Below, in pieces: positions 33,083 through 44,731 of a stretch of 64,000 bases of DNA. How positions within the stretch are numbered: the stretch's first letter is position 1; every line of letters starts with the position of its first letter. Position numbers and translations under genes: made by a program. Origin of the DNA: Pomphorhynchus laevis (taxonomy: Eukaryota; Acanthocephala; Palaeacanthocephala; Echinorhynchida; Pomphorhynchidae); the NCBI GenBank assembly GCA_012934845.2, contig WNNJ02001346.1, positions 124,001 through 188,000 of the forward strand, in the 5' to 3' direction. The notes beneath the pieces are model-generated. The model made no database searches. It was not told where the DNA came from and worked only from the letters and a program-made list of their open reading frames with translations.

Positions 33083-33304
33083 CTACTGGTATAAACGAGT
33101 TATTTTCAGCTGTCGATATTCGCTCTGAATACTTTTTTTTCGTTGCTCATGATAGATGAACAGATTTGTTGAACTTCGGTTTGAGTAAGAAGGACAATAG
33201 TGATTGAATACACATATGCCCAGTAAAGAAAGTTCTGTTTTACTTCCGTACAATCCATAACAACCCACTTTAGCGTTTCTATCTCGAGTTGTTAGATTTA
33301 TCAA
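33083..33304 (-). mobile_element. Fragment of an RLE-type LINE (family C-like)
   Basis: The 73-codon frame covers the restriction-like endonuclease core: CYGLYGSKTELSLLGICVFN then YHEQRKK. It aligns with ACCGFYGSRSERTLFDTCVF and YHETRK of the large copy at 52-54.6 kb. The catalytic aspartate before the strand (DTCVF) reads G here. It is a lone, decayed piece far from the main array. Confidence 0.65.
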
Positions 33305-33364
33305 AGATTGTGCTTTCCGCTACATGATGTAAAATAGGCTATATATCCATCTTACAGCAAACAC

Positions 33365-35195
33365 CAGTCGCGTCAACAATTGTCCACCTCTAATGACCTT
33401 ATTTGCTGGCGGATAGAGGAGGATACGTTGCTTAGAAGGAAATTTAACTTTGATCCGATCAGAGTGGCCTTCTTTCAGGCGGCTATACCACTCTTCCCCA
33501 GAATAGGAAATGAGAGTTTAACCGAACTTAATTCCTATCTCTTTTCGCAAGCTACCGCGATTCTATCGACTACCTATAAAGGTCGCTTATTCAATCCCAC
33601 TCCGACAAAACTCAAGGTTCTAGCTAAACTGTTAAACCTTCCTAATCTCTCTGCTTCCGCCAGACAGACCCTCTCGAATGAATACTGGAGTACTAGATAT
33701 AGGTTCCAGCTGGGAAGGGATAGGGCGCGGATTGCTCGTCTTAAACTTTCTCAGTTTTCCATTTGTAAGATTTTAAGGATAAGTTTGTGTGTTGGAAGGA
33801 TAGGGCATTGAGTTGGATAGGTAAGATAGGCCTTAAGATAGGCCTTCCCTGATCTGCTTTTGACAGCCGATCAGAGAAGGGAGGTGACTGTCACAATGCG
33901 TTTAGCCTCCCCATCCGATATAGCAGGCATCAATATTAGTAAGCGTGTCTTTATTCCTAAGCAAAAATCCGGTTCACGCCCTATAGATCTGCGACCCATT
34001 TCGATTCAAAATGCCCTCGTGTCAATTTACGAAAAAACACTTGCGCGTAAAATCCACGACCATTAAAGTAGGCGTAATTTGATACCTCCAGGTTTTCATG
34101 GGTTCGTCAAAGGTTGCTTGGTCCATTCAGCAGTAGGTGAGGTGGAGCAGTTTTGTCGGGATAATAGCCATCGTTATGTTGTGGCTGTTTTCCTTGACTT
34201 TTCTGCTGCATTTGACCGCATATCAATTCTCTTTGTGATCTCTTCTCTCATATCCCTCGGGTTGCCTGCGAGAATTGTGAACAGGGTGGAGATTCTGCTG
34301 TATATCAAGCGATTTTATTATGAAGACGACCCTGATGCGGGTCAGTTCTACCCTATTACGGGTGTGCCTCAAGGCTCCCCTCTTTCTCTTATCTTATATC
34401 TTGCTGCTTCCATTAACCTATTTAAAATATTCAAACGCAAACAACGTCTAGTGGTGTACGCTTATGACACCACAGCCTTGTTCACTGGATGCAAGTGTAA
34501 AGACGTAGTCTCTGACATGAGCCGGTTCTTTCCAAGATTAAAAGACCAGCTACCCCAATCTTATTTTAGACACCGCAAAATCGCAGGTTGTAGTCTTTCA
34601 TGGTTCCCCTGCAACAAAGAAAAATCTTAAGAGACAAGCACTCTCTTCACTCTCTTCCATATTTGCCTCTAAACCAGTCCCCACCTTTACAAGTTGAGTA
34701 AAATACCTGGGGTTCACCGTTACGGTGAACTGGTCGGGAAAAGCTGATCTGGATAGACTTAAACGTATTCTGAAGAAATCTAGGTGGGTCCTGAAGCGGG
34801 CCCAGCATCTGTCATTGAAAGGGAAAACCCAAGTGCGCCTTTGGGGCATTTGGGCTATCTCGGGATTAGTCTTCTTTTCGAGAGGACGTCCCCCAGAGCA
34901 AAGGCTAAGGTTTCTTAAGCTCCTCGTCTCTCGTTTACCCAGCATAGTCCGCGCCGATTGGATTCTTCGGGGGGGGGGTGAAAAACTCCGTGTGGTTTAG
35001 TCGGAAGGCGGCCTGTTGGATCGGTTGGGGGCTCAGATCCCCCTGGACCTTAGGCCATAGAAGAGAAAGTAGAAGATATGAATAGTTGAAGACCGAAGTT
35101 GTTCTGCCGTTTTTTCTGACTATGTTGTGACTTGTTTGGTTTTTTTTTCTTGCATGCTACTTATAGGTTGTTAATGTATTTAATCAAATCGTTAT
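33365..35195 (+). mobile_element. LINE B copy B2, 5'-truncated
   Basis: Begins in the ORF2 linker (IEEDTLLRRKFNFDPIRVAF). It has an internal loss near 33830 where the linker meets the RT, and shows VAVFLDFSAAFDRISILFV, ITGVPQGSPLSLILYLAAS and VVYAYDTTALF (YAYD site). It then has a frame change, a thumb piece (34725-35000) and the 3' UTR. About three breaks. Confidence 0.8.
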
Positions 35196-35934
35196 TATTA
35201 TAATTAACGGAAGGAATACCATTGCAAAAGTGTAATGTCATTATGATTATTTTTCTTAAAAAATTAATGGAAAAAATGAACAGCGTTACGGAGCAATCAA
35301 AGGATTTAGGAAAAATTGCTGAAAAAGCTTACAAATCAATGGAAATAGCTTTAAATTCGGACGAGAAAAGGTTGGATTGTTCTGATTCATGCCACCAGGT
35401 CAGTAATGTTTGTGTTTCTTTTATTGTTGTTGGTACAGTGAAACTTCCCCTATCCACAAAGCCAAGAATTTGATTCAAATTAAACTTAAAGAGCCAATAT
35501 AAAAGCATAAATTATTTAACACTTCTCTTAGATCATTAACAAGTAATTATCAAAACCGTATACTATTGAACTTTATTAAACTATATGAAGCGGAAATCAA
35601 GATATCCTTTGCCACGTCCGGGTTGGCGAAGGAATAAGATAGTTTCTTTGCCGCTAATTTATCCCATCTCGGGTCCTTTAAGGCCATGCCGATACTGACC
35701 TAGTTAAAACTCGCAAACATTACTCCGCTCATAGAGGAAGATGACATTATGGCACTCGAAAAGAAATTCAATGATTTAAATTTTCGTAATGTCATGGGGA
35801 TGAGTGGATCTCCCCTTCCTATTGGGCTAGTGAATTCTTCACAAACCCTATTGGGTTCGTGAAGAAGTCACGAACAGGGACAACAAAAAATATTTGAGTC
35901 ATCTTATAATTTCATTTTCTAGAAGTCTTCACCA
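35196..35934. other. Spacer between LINE B2 and B3
   Basis: It holds one possible host exon (35267-35398). The rest is A/T-rich DNA with no further supported feature. Confidence 0.4.
35267..35398 (+). CDS. Candidate host first coding exon, 44 codons
   Basis: ATG at 35267 opens exactly 44 codons ending at CACCAG|GTCAGT, a good donor (GT at 35399). The peptide is charged and helical: MEKMNSVTEQSKDLGKIAEK, then AYKSMEIALNSDEKRLDC. The frame also stays open a little upstream, so an acceptor-started exon is possible. No family is recognised. It is in the same orientation as the candidate at 40465-40544, and both could belong to one gene whose intron received LINE B copies. Confidence 0.35.
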
Positions 35935-38770
35935 CTTCTTCATGGCCTCAGATCCGGAGGGATCTGAGCCCCCGAACCGATCCAACACGCCGCTTTCCGA
36001 CTGAACCACCCAGGGGGCTTTAACCCCAAAAGAATCCAATCGGCGCGGACTATGCTAGGTAAACGAGAGATTAAGAGCTTAAGAAACCTTAGCCTTTGCT
36101 ATTGGGAAAGTTCACTTGAGAAGAAGACTAATCCCGAGGTAGCCCAAGTGCCCCAGAGGCGCACCTGAGTTTTCCCTTTTAATGACAGATGTTGGGCTCC
36201 TTTCAGGGCACACCTAGCTCTATTAAGGATACGTTTAAGTCTATCCAGGTAGGCTTTCGCCGACCAGTTCACCGTAACGGTGTATCTCAGGTATTTTACT
36301 CGATTTGTGAAGACAGGGAGGGGTTGATTAGTCAAAATGGAGGAGAGAGCAGAGAGTGCCAATCTCTTAAGTTTTTGCTTTGTTGCATGGGTGCCCTGCA
36401 AGACAACCACCTGCGATTTGGCGGAGTTAAAAATAAGATCGGACTTGGGTAACTGGTATCTTAACCTTAAAAAAAATCAGCTGACATCCGAGACTACGTC
36501 TTTGCGCCTGCGTCCAGAGAACATGGATGTGGTATCATCAGCGTAAACCACTAGACGTTGTTCGCGTTTAAATATTTTAAAGAGCTCAATGGAAGCAGCA
36601 AGATATAAGATGGGAGAAAGTGAGGATCCTTGAGGTACACCCGTAATAGGGTAGAACTGACGCGCATCAGGGTCGTCTTCATAGTAAAATCGCTTGGTAT
36701 ACAGCAGGATCTCCACTCTGTTCACAATTCTCGCAGGCAACCCGAGGAACCTGAGAGAAGAGATCACAAAAGGAATGGAGATGCGGTCAAATGCAGCAAA
36801 GTCGAGGAAAACAGCCACAACTAGACGATGGCTATTATCCCGACAAAACTGCTCCACCTCACCAACTGCTGAATGGACCGAGCGACCTTTGACGAACCCA
36901 TGAAAACCTGGAGGGATCAAATTACGCCTACTTAAATGGTCGCGGATTTTACGCGCAAGCGCTTTTTCGTAAATCGGCACGAGGGAATGCGAAGAGAGGT
37001 ATGAGTTAAATTCGGTTAGACTCTCATTACCAATTCTGGCGAAGCGCTGGATAGCTGCCTGAAAGAAAGCCACTCTGATAGGATCAAAGTGGAGTCTCTT
37101 CGAAGCAGCGTATTCTCTTCTATCCGCCAATGAATCAAGTCATGAGAGGTTGACAGATGCTGTCGCGACTGCTCCGTACAGTGAGGTTTCAACAACCACC
37201 TCTCATGGAGCAGTAATAAGACTGGGAGTGAATTTGTTGATGTGCAATGAAAGGTGAGATACGGTGGTTTATGAATAAGATAACCGTTCCTAGCTGTGCA
37301 GAGTGCTGCATTAATCCAATGATCAGTTCTGCCGTTGAAGTCACCAAGTACCACGTCATAGCCGCTATCAATAATCCTATCCAGGAGGTCACAGTTCTTG
37401 TGAATCTCACCTGGACGGATGTAGACATTGGCTAGAATAAGGCGTTTATAGTTCTTACAGAGTGAAGCTACTAAACAAGAAAGAGCTGGACAAGAATAGT
37501 TGAGTAGAAGAGACGAACTTAAGGAGCATATTACTAGGATTAAAAGACCTTGAGATGAATAGGAGTATGGCGGGTTTATGTACGGAGTATAGTGGGAACA
37601 AATGTGCTTTGGGATAAATCGAGTAATGTCCTGGGGTAGACGGATAGACCGCGTCTCCTGGAGGACTATAACATCTGCATATCTACCAGATAGAAGTCTA
37701 AGGGCAGAAGCTCCTCGCGAATTCCACTGAAGGATATTCAGTGAAAAAGGCTCACGAGTACTCTGCATTGTGTTAGGTTAGCTGGGTGAGATTGCATCAT
37801 CCCTAGACAGAGCTAGGGCGGAAAATTGCTCTTCACGCCACCAACTCCGTCCTGGGCGAGCACTTGCCCACGAGCAGTGTCTTCATTTCCCTGGGAGGCC
37901 ATAACGTCTTTTTCCTTTAGGAGTTTGCCAATTTTGAGGGGAAAGGGTACGGCGTGAGCCGAGGCTCCCCTCTTTTTAGTTTCAGCCAGGACTTGCTGTC
38001 TACGAATCTCAGCAGTGGAATGCATTATCGAAAGTAGATTGACGATCAAACTCTCCATCTGCTTACGAGAGGATTGTTTGTTAGCATCGATGATTCTGAG
38101 ATCTTTGTTCGATATTCTGAAGACGGATGCAGAAAACCTGATTCGTCTCTTTTGACTTTAACCGGAGAGGAAAATTTGTTACGATATTGTTTAAAGAAAG
38201 AACATTAACGAGACCATGCAGGATAGCCCCCCCCACAGTTGGAACACAAAGGGTGGTGCAATGCACTTATCCTTGCTGACTAAGCTTTGACATATTTGAA
38301 GGCTGCAGACTCCACACGACTTGATACTGGAGCAGATCGATCCTCAATAAAAATGAGGGAAGGTAATATCCTCAGCATTTAACAGAGAGAATCTTAAATC
38401 ATTCCATAAGAACGGCTTAAACGATGCTTTCGCTAGAGTCTTCGCAATCTCTAAAGAAGCTGAACAAAACGCCACAGGCAGAGGAACTCCATTTTTCCTT
38501 TTTACCGATCTGAAATTAGTTACTTTAAAAAGTACAGTGAGTGCATCGATATCATTATTCTCCAGGTGTGGAGGTAAATTGTTTATCTTAACAGACGCTA
38601 ATATAGGTTTTCGTTGTAATAAACCTAGATGGTTCAAATTTGAATTAAAGAAGAGTTCGTATTCCTTCGCTAAATCATTGGTCGCAAAGGATACCTTGAT
38701 TTTAGTTTCATGAAATTGACTGTATTAAAAAGAATCCGATTATTATGGTTGTTAACAAAAAGTCTTCAAA
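35935..38770 (-). mobile_element. LINE B copy B3, nearly full length
   Basis: Minus strand. ORF1 has an RRM-like part at 38637-38344 (LASVKINNLPPHLENNDIDA) and knuckles after. ORF2 endonuclease is at 37768-37016, RT at 37130-36477 and thumb at 36410-36099. The endonuclease motifs are intact (ILQWNSRGASALRLL, IVLQETRS, VLGDFNGRTDHWI). It keeps VVYADDTTSMFSG, the only B copy here with YADD. A deletion joins the linker to the RT (around 37000). Confidence 0.85.
37016..37768 (-). pseudogene. LINE B3 endonuclease frame (250 codons)
   Basis: The open frame starts MQSTREPFSLNILQWNSRGA. It covers the whole APE domain: N in LQWN, E in VLQETRS, Y and R in NVYIRPGEIH, and D/N in GDFN. It enters the linker (IEENTLLRRDSTLILSEW) where it goes out of frame. 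It is the best-preserved B endonuclease in the window. Confidence 0.8.
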
Positions 38771-38784
38771 ACACGTTAATCAAT

Positions 38785-39995
38785 TGTAGCCGACGTATAT
38801 TTTTACCAAAGAAAAAATCGGTTTAATGTCCCAAATACATGCAGCCCATTTCGATTTAAAATTCCCTCATTTCCTTCCACGAAAAAGCGCTTGCGCGTAG
38901 AATCCGCTACCATTTAAGTAATCGTTACTTAATCCCACTGAGCTTTAATGGGATTGGCGAAGTGCATCAGTTTTGTCAGGATAACAGTCATCAGATTGCT
39001 GTGGCGATTTTTCTTGACTTTTCTGTTGCATTAAACCACATATCCATTCGCTTCGTTATCTCCTATCTCAGGTCCCTTTGGATGCCTGCAAGAATTGTTA
39101 ACAGGGTGGAGATATTGCTGTACACCAAGCGATTATACTATGAAGACGACCCTGATGCACGTCAGTTCTACCCTATTACAAGTTTGCCTCAACGTTCCCC
39201 ATTTTCTCCTATCTTAAATCTTGCTAGCTCCATTGTTCTGTTCAAGGCTTGCAAATTCGATCAACATCTTGTGGTATATGCTGATGGTACCACAGCCCTG
39301 TTTTCTGAACGCAGGTGCAAAGATGTAGTCTCGGACACAACCGTTTCTTTTTAAGATTAAAAGATCAGTTATCCATATACATTCTTATTTTAAACTCCTC
39401 TAAATCGAAGGTGGTCGTCTTTATGGCGCCCTGCTACCAAAATGAAACTTAAGAGACTAACACTCTCTGCACTCTCCTCCATTTTGCAGCCTCAACAACT
39501 CCCCATTTTCATGAGTCGAGTAAAATACCTGTGATTCACCATTACGGTGACCTGGTCGGCGAAATCTGACAGGATAGACTTAAATGTATCCTGAAGAGAG
39601 CTAGGTGGACTCTGAAACAGGTCTAGCATCTGCCATTGGTTGAAAAACCCAAGTGCGCCTTTGGGGTACTTGAGCTATCTCGGGATTAGTCTTCTTCTCT
39701 AGAGGAACTTCTTTCTCCCAGAGCAAATTCTAAGGTTTCTCAAGCTCCTCATCTCGAGATTACGGACCATAGTCCGCCTCGACTGTACTCTTAGGGGGTG
39801 AGAGACCCCGAAGAGTACGGGGGATCAGATCCTTATGGACATGATACCGTAAGGCTTGAAGAAAAAGTAGAAGATTGAAGTAAAGTCCTAATTCGAACAA
39901 AGATAAAATAAAGAAATATGCTCCTTGATCTTTGTTTTTCTAACTTGTTATGTTTTTCTAGATAGTTAGTTGTTGTTTTGTTAACAAAATCTTTA
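38785..39995 (+). mobile_element. LINE B copy B4, RT fragment
   Basis: 5'-truncated in the RT. Readable pieces are VAIFLDFSVALNHISIRFV (motif A with F to L change), ITSLPQRSPFSPILNLASS and VVYADGTTALFSE (YADG). Frame changes follow, then a decayed thumb and 3' UTR to about 39995. It lies head to head with B3, their 5' ends about 15 bp apart. Confidence 0.75.
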
Positions 39996-40464
39996 TTTAT
40001 AAACATTGCTGAAACCTAATTATATTTCATTTTCTTTTTGGTAAATTTTATTTGGAATTTAAGAGCAGTGACTACACATGATCACTACCGAATTGCTTAT
40101 TTTTCGTTTTACAACATACAAAGTTTTACAACATACAAAGTTATGTAAATTAAAAGTAGGTATCTGAAATTCTAACACGTTAAAACATGTTATGTCTTTC
40201 TAATGGCTTAGAAATCTTGATTACCAACAAGTTCTTAAGTTTGGGAATTGGGGGTAAAACCCCTCACCTGGCATCTTATCGGATAACAAATCACTTACTT
40301 GAGTGTCAAAATTTCCAAAATAAATCGTTAGATTACCTTTAGAATCAATCATTTTGCTTGATTTTTGGAAATTGATTGAAGCACCGACGTCGTTTTTAAC
40401 ACTCTCACGCTGCCAATCAACGTTCAATAATTGTTCGGATGGTTTACAATCGAAATTTTGAAAA
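39996..40464. other. Short spacer with an unrecognised minus-strand frame
   Basis: A minus-strand frame at about 40299-40440 reads ESVKNDVGASINFQKSSKMI, then SKGNLTIYFGNFDTQ, and reaches a CAA|GTAAGT donor. It may be an exon. Nothing else is visible. Confidence 0.3.
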
Positions 40465-40544
40465 ATGAAAAAATGTGCAGTATTAGTATGGTCGGACGAT
40501 CAAAAAGCTCCAGTAAAACAAATTTTCCAGCAAAAGCAACAAAG
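40465..40544 (+). CDS. Candidate short coding exon
   Basis: ATG at 40465 opens MKKCAVLVWSDDQKAPVKQI and continues through a Gln/Lys-rich end to a consensus donor AAAG|GTAAGT (GT at 40545). There is no recognised family. The strong donor is the main support; the exon is short. Confidence 0.3.
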
Positions 40545-40689
40545 GTAAGTGGTAATTCTTCTAATTTTATTGATCTCAAGCACTGATGAGAATTCTCTCT
40601 TGTAAATTCCTAAGGAAATTTACAAGCGTTTATAAGAAGAGAATTCTATTCAATTCAATATAATACGTAGACTCTGAAATCCGGATTTC

Positions 40690-41980
40690 GTTCAGCACTC
40701 CGGATCTGGCAGCAGCGTACCTGGAATTCTTTGACATTGATCTAAAAGAATTTGTATCGACTACCTACAGGCCTATTCAGGCTACCCTGAAAATAAATAG
40801 CTTTCCTCCTTCGCAACGGATGAGGATTTAGGATCCCTCACATCTGATACAAAATTCACAATATTCGCATTATCTTAAGCAAGAAAGGTCAGTCTATACC
40901 AGTAGCATTCTGTTCTATCGCAGTCGACTAGGCGGAATGTCTTGCTAAAAGTAAATGTAACCCCTTGGTGTACAACCTTTCTTTTACTCTTATAGATGCT
41001 GACAACTTAACATATCTTATTGCGATAAGTGCCACCTTTAAGGGCACTGGTCCTCGAAATGCACTAGGCCCCGTACGTGTGGGGTTCGCAGCTCTTCTGA
41101 AGTCCATGAGGAGAATTGTGCTCTCCCCCTCAATGATCCAATTGCGGTGGTCAGCACCCGGCCTAGTCAAGAAGATGTCCTATCTTCAAAGAATACAAGT
41201 TAAGGCATTGTGGGGAACCGGCCAGACCGGCCCACTTTGCCGGTGCGTGCTTGTCAAATTCAACCGGTTTCGGTATGACGGACACCGATATTATCAAACT
41301 TGTGGACGCTAGATTACAAGGGTACAAGGAAATTCGATCCTTAACGAATCATCTGATAGAGAAATTTGAGTCCCACTCTCCTCCATCGACGATTTTTACA
41401 TCTTCAAAGAGATCCCCCTCCGATTCTAAGATGAGATCCGCTTTAAAACTGATGCTGGCTTCCTTAAAGATGGCAAAGAAAGATGATATATGTTGGCCTC
41501 TAAGGGAGATGAAGATAATGCCGGTGGGCAAGTGTCTTATCCCGGTAACACTAAAAGCGAGAAGGGCAACTTTCTCTCTCCTGGTTCATCCTAGGAGGTA
41601 TGCATCACACTCCAGCTAATGTAACATAAAAGCAAAGTAGTCAAGAGCCTTTTTCACTGAATATCCTTCAGTGGAATTCGGAAGGTGCTTCCGCCCTTTG
41701 CCTTCTATCTGGTAGAGATGCAGATCTTATAGTCCTTCAGGATACACGGTCTATCCACCTCCGCAGGACATTACTCGATTTATCCCCAAGCACATTTACA
41801 TCCACTTTACTCCGTACATAACCCCTCCTCACACCTTTTAATCTCAAGGTCTTTTAACCTTAATTAAATGCTCTTTTAGATCGTTTTTCCTTCTAAACTA
41901 TTCTTGTCCACCCATGTCTTGTTTAGCTATATCACTTTTTAAGAACGGAAAACGTATCAGTATAGGCAATATCTATATTA

Positions 41981-42061
<81 letters not shown>

Positions 42062-43262
42062 CATGGGAAATTAACAAGAACCGTGAGCTCATGGACCGTG
42101 ATTTAGGTTGTGGTTATGACATGTTACTCGGTGACTTCAACGACATAACTGGTCGTTGGATTAATGCAGCCCTCCGCAGAGCCAGGAACTACTACCTTAT
42201 TCTTAATCTACGTCCACAACCTTTCATTGCTCAACAACTAATTCTCTCATCGACATATTACTGCTTCATACGATGTGGTTGTTGAAACCCATCTGTACTG
42301 AGCAGTCGTGCCAAAAACAGACCACCTCTCTTCACCTAATTCATCGGCGGATAGAAGAAGATACGTTGTTTAGAAGTAGGTTTCACTTTGATTCAATCAG
42401 AGTGGCTTTCTTTCAGGCAGCTATCCAACTCTTCCCTATAATTGGTAATGAGAGTTGGACCGAATTTAATTCCTACCTCTCATCGCAAGCTACCGCGTTT
42501 CTTTCGACTACCTATAAAGGTCGAATATGCAACTCAACTCCAACAAAACTCAAGGTACTAGCTAAAATGCTACACCTTCCTAATCTATCTGTTTCCGCCA
42601 TACAGGTCCTCTCAAATGAATACTGGATCACTAGGTATAGGTTACAGCTGAGTAGGGATAGGGCCAGCATTTATTGCCTTAACCCTTCTCAGTCTTTCTT
42701 TTGGAAGATATTTAAGAAGGAGAAGTTTGTCTGCTGGAAGCAGAGAGCTTTGGGTTTGATAGGTAGTATAGGCCTTGACAAAGTTTTGGAGAAGTCACTA
42801 TCCCTTCAAAATTATGGAGCCACTCTATCTCATGAACCAATCCCGCCTTGGTGTGACTTCAGGAGCAGGGGACTTATCTCTCACAGATATCCTAAACTTA
42901 TGGGGGCCACTTCAAGTCACGTCCAAATCCCACGCGCCACTCTTCACCTGAGTCTGTCAGCTTTTGACACACAACCGGAGAAAGGAGGTCGCCATCACTT
43001 TGCTACTAGCCCCCCGTCCGATGTTGCTGGCATTAATATCAGCCATCGTGCTTTTATACCAAAAAAGAAATCGATTTCATGTCCTAACGATCTGCGGCCT
43101 ATCTCGATTCAAAACTCCCTCATCTCCATTTATGAAATGCGCTTGCGCGTAAAATCTGCGAACATCTAAGTAGGCGAAATTTAATCCCATCAGGTTTTCA
43201 TAGGTATGTAAAAGATCGTTTGGTTTATACTACAATAGATGAAGTACATCAGTTTTGTAAAG
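40690..43262 (+). mobile_element. LINE B copy B5
   Basis: ORF1 has an RRM-like start near 40770 (QATLKINSFPPS), then knuckles near 41020-41230. ORF2 has the endonuclease (41640-42280), the linker (42290-42760) and the start of the RT (KKKSISCPNDLRPISIQNSL near 43060). A (TA)n expansion sits inside the endonuclease. The copy ends abruptly in RT motif 2 (EVHQFCKD, 43262). Several breaks. Confidence 0.8.
41983..42056. repeat. (TA)n microsatellite inside LINE B5
   Basis: About 37 TA units interrupt the endonuclease between SIGNIYI and EINKNREL, where B1 reads NIYLRPGEIHKNRDLL. The run keeps an open frame as repeated Ile-Tyr. Confidence 0.95.
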
Positions 43263-43274
43263 ACTGGGCGTCGT

Positions 43275-43394
43275 CATGCAAGACAAAATTTGTGGTATTT
43301 GCTCATCTACGGATCCTAAACATCCTGATATCTACAATACAGCTCTTGTGTGCCATAATTGTGCACTATCCCATCCAAATTGGTCGAAGAAATA
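43275..43394 (+). CDS. Small frame with a CxxC-x16-CxxC motif
   Basis: Just after LINE B5 stops, an ATG opens MQDKICGICSSTDPKHPDIY, then NTALVCHNCALSHPNWSKK. The paired CxxC motifs suggest a zinc-binding element, perhaps a broken exon of a zinc-finger gene. The spacing fits neither a standard nuclear-receptor finger (x13) nor a GATA finger (x17). The frame is cut by the 461-bp repeat at 43388. Weak. Confidence 0.25.
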
Positions 43395-43865
43395 TATAAT
43401 TTGTTGTTGAACCTGTCCTGGGACACCAAATGGTGTACTCATAAATAAATCACAATGTATTTTCCCATAAAGAGGCATAAATATCAGGCAGCAGTCTATA
43501 TATCCTCATCTGACCAATGAATATATCCGAATTATTCTCGCAATATTCAAAGTCGCCACGTATGCCCAGTCATCCTATGTGAGACGACAAACTTCAACAG
43601 CGGCAGACGCGTTTCGCTCTAAACGAGCTCATTGTTACTTTGACTACGATAATCATCCTGAGGCATCGTAACACACGCTTAAACAGTGTTTAAAGCTCGA
43701 AAAAGAAAATTACCCTCAATCTGAATCATCAGAAGAATTTAGCATGTTCTCTGTGCATGGCAGTGTGTATGGCAGTTTAACCATACATCATGCACTAAAT
43801 TCCTTTTAATAGAAATGCTGTTTTACAGGGACACTTTCAAGTGTTCAAATATATAAAATATAATT
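43388..43865 (-). mobile_element. Second copy of the 461-bp ribozyme repeat (decayed)
   Basis: It matches 16142-16603 along its full length (for example CGTATGCCCAGTCATCCTAT and AAACAGTGTTTAAAGC). One unit plus the first bases of a second (ATAATTTGTA) are present. The hammerhead region (about 43590-43640, minus) keeps stem II, GAAA and a GTC cleavage triplet. The CTGATGA core is changed to CAATGA and stem I no longer pairs, so it is probably inactive. Confidence 0.75.
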
Positions 43866-43969
43866 TGTATTATATTTTATTAGGATGAAGGTTTCTATGA
43901 AACCCAAGTATTTCAGATATTTGTGAATTTTATATTTTTTAAATATTTCATTTAATTTTTATATTTTTA

Positions 43970-44169
43970 AGGCTGAATTAGTTATTATATATATTGCCTA
44001 AGCTTTCGCTGCGTTACGGCTTCGTCAGTGGCTCATTGTAAATAGTTAGTTATCAAGAATTTTTTAACTTGTTTAAACACTCTTGATAACTAACTACTTA
44101 CCATGATCCACTGACGAAGCCGTAACGCAGCGAAAGCTTTGGCAATTTATATAATAACTAACTCATCCT
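43970..44169. repeat. Fold-back element with about 90-bp arms
   Basis: Arms are symmetric about 44069.5. AAGCTTTCGCTGCGTTACGG at 44000 is mirrored by its complement at 44119-44139, and TTAGTTATCAAGA is mirrored near the loop. The loop is about 18-24 bp. Arms are about 90% identical. It has no coding capacity, so it is a MITE-like palindrome unrelated to the one at 8.9 kb. Confidence 0.75.
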
Positions 44170-44731
44170 TTGTTCTGATTAACTTTTGCATCTTAACAAT
44201 ATGAAGTTGAGAGATAAGCGGATATTTAATTTAATTCTATCAAATGTCTATTGTTCAAAATTCTTAGACAAAAGTTATTTCCTGAAATCTAAATTTTTGT
44301 TTTGATTTCAACCCGTATTATAAAGAACAGCTACAATAAACTGAAGTTCGAACTAGTAGCAAGTAACCACATCGAAGCGGCTGAAACAATGATCAGACAA
44401 ATTATAAATTTTAGTGTACAAATCGTACTTTGGTTACTGGATAATTAGTAACTTACAATTGATAAGTTATCTACAAGTTACCAATTGAGAATGTCTCATA
44501 CAAAAAGTGCATTTAGTTTTCGCATTTTGAATCTACTTATTTGGAAATTGAAAACTTGTAAATCTAATCTGATATAAAAAATCAAATTTTGGTTAGTCAC
44601 TGACGATAGTCTACTTCCGTATTCAATAGTCGTTTGACTGTCAACAATTATAAAATTTTTCAGATGTATAGCAAATGTTCTTAATTAAAGCAAATATATC
44701 CAAATCATATTTAATGTACAAATCTGAATAA
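44170..44731. other. AT-rich spacer
   Basis: No gene or repeat is recognised. Confidence 0.4.

Noticed and set aside
44000-44140. Hammerhead-like CTGACGA...GAAA in both arms of the 44-kb fold-back
   Set aside because: The sequence between the two core words does not form a clean stem II and no GUH cleavage triplet follows a short stem III, so the match is partial.
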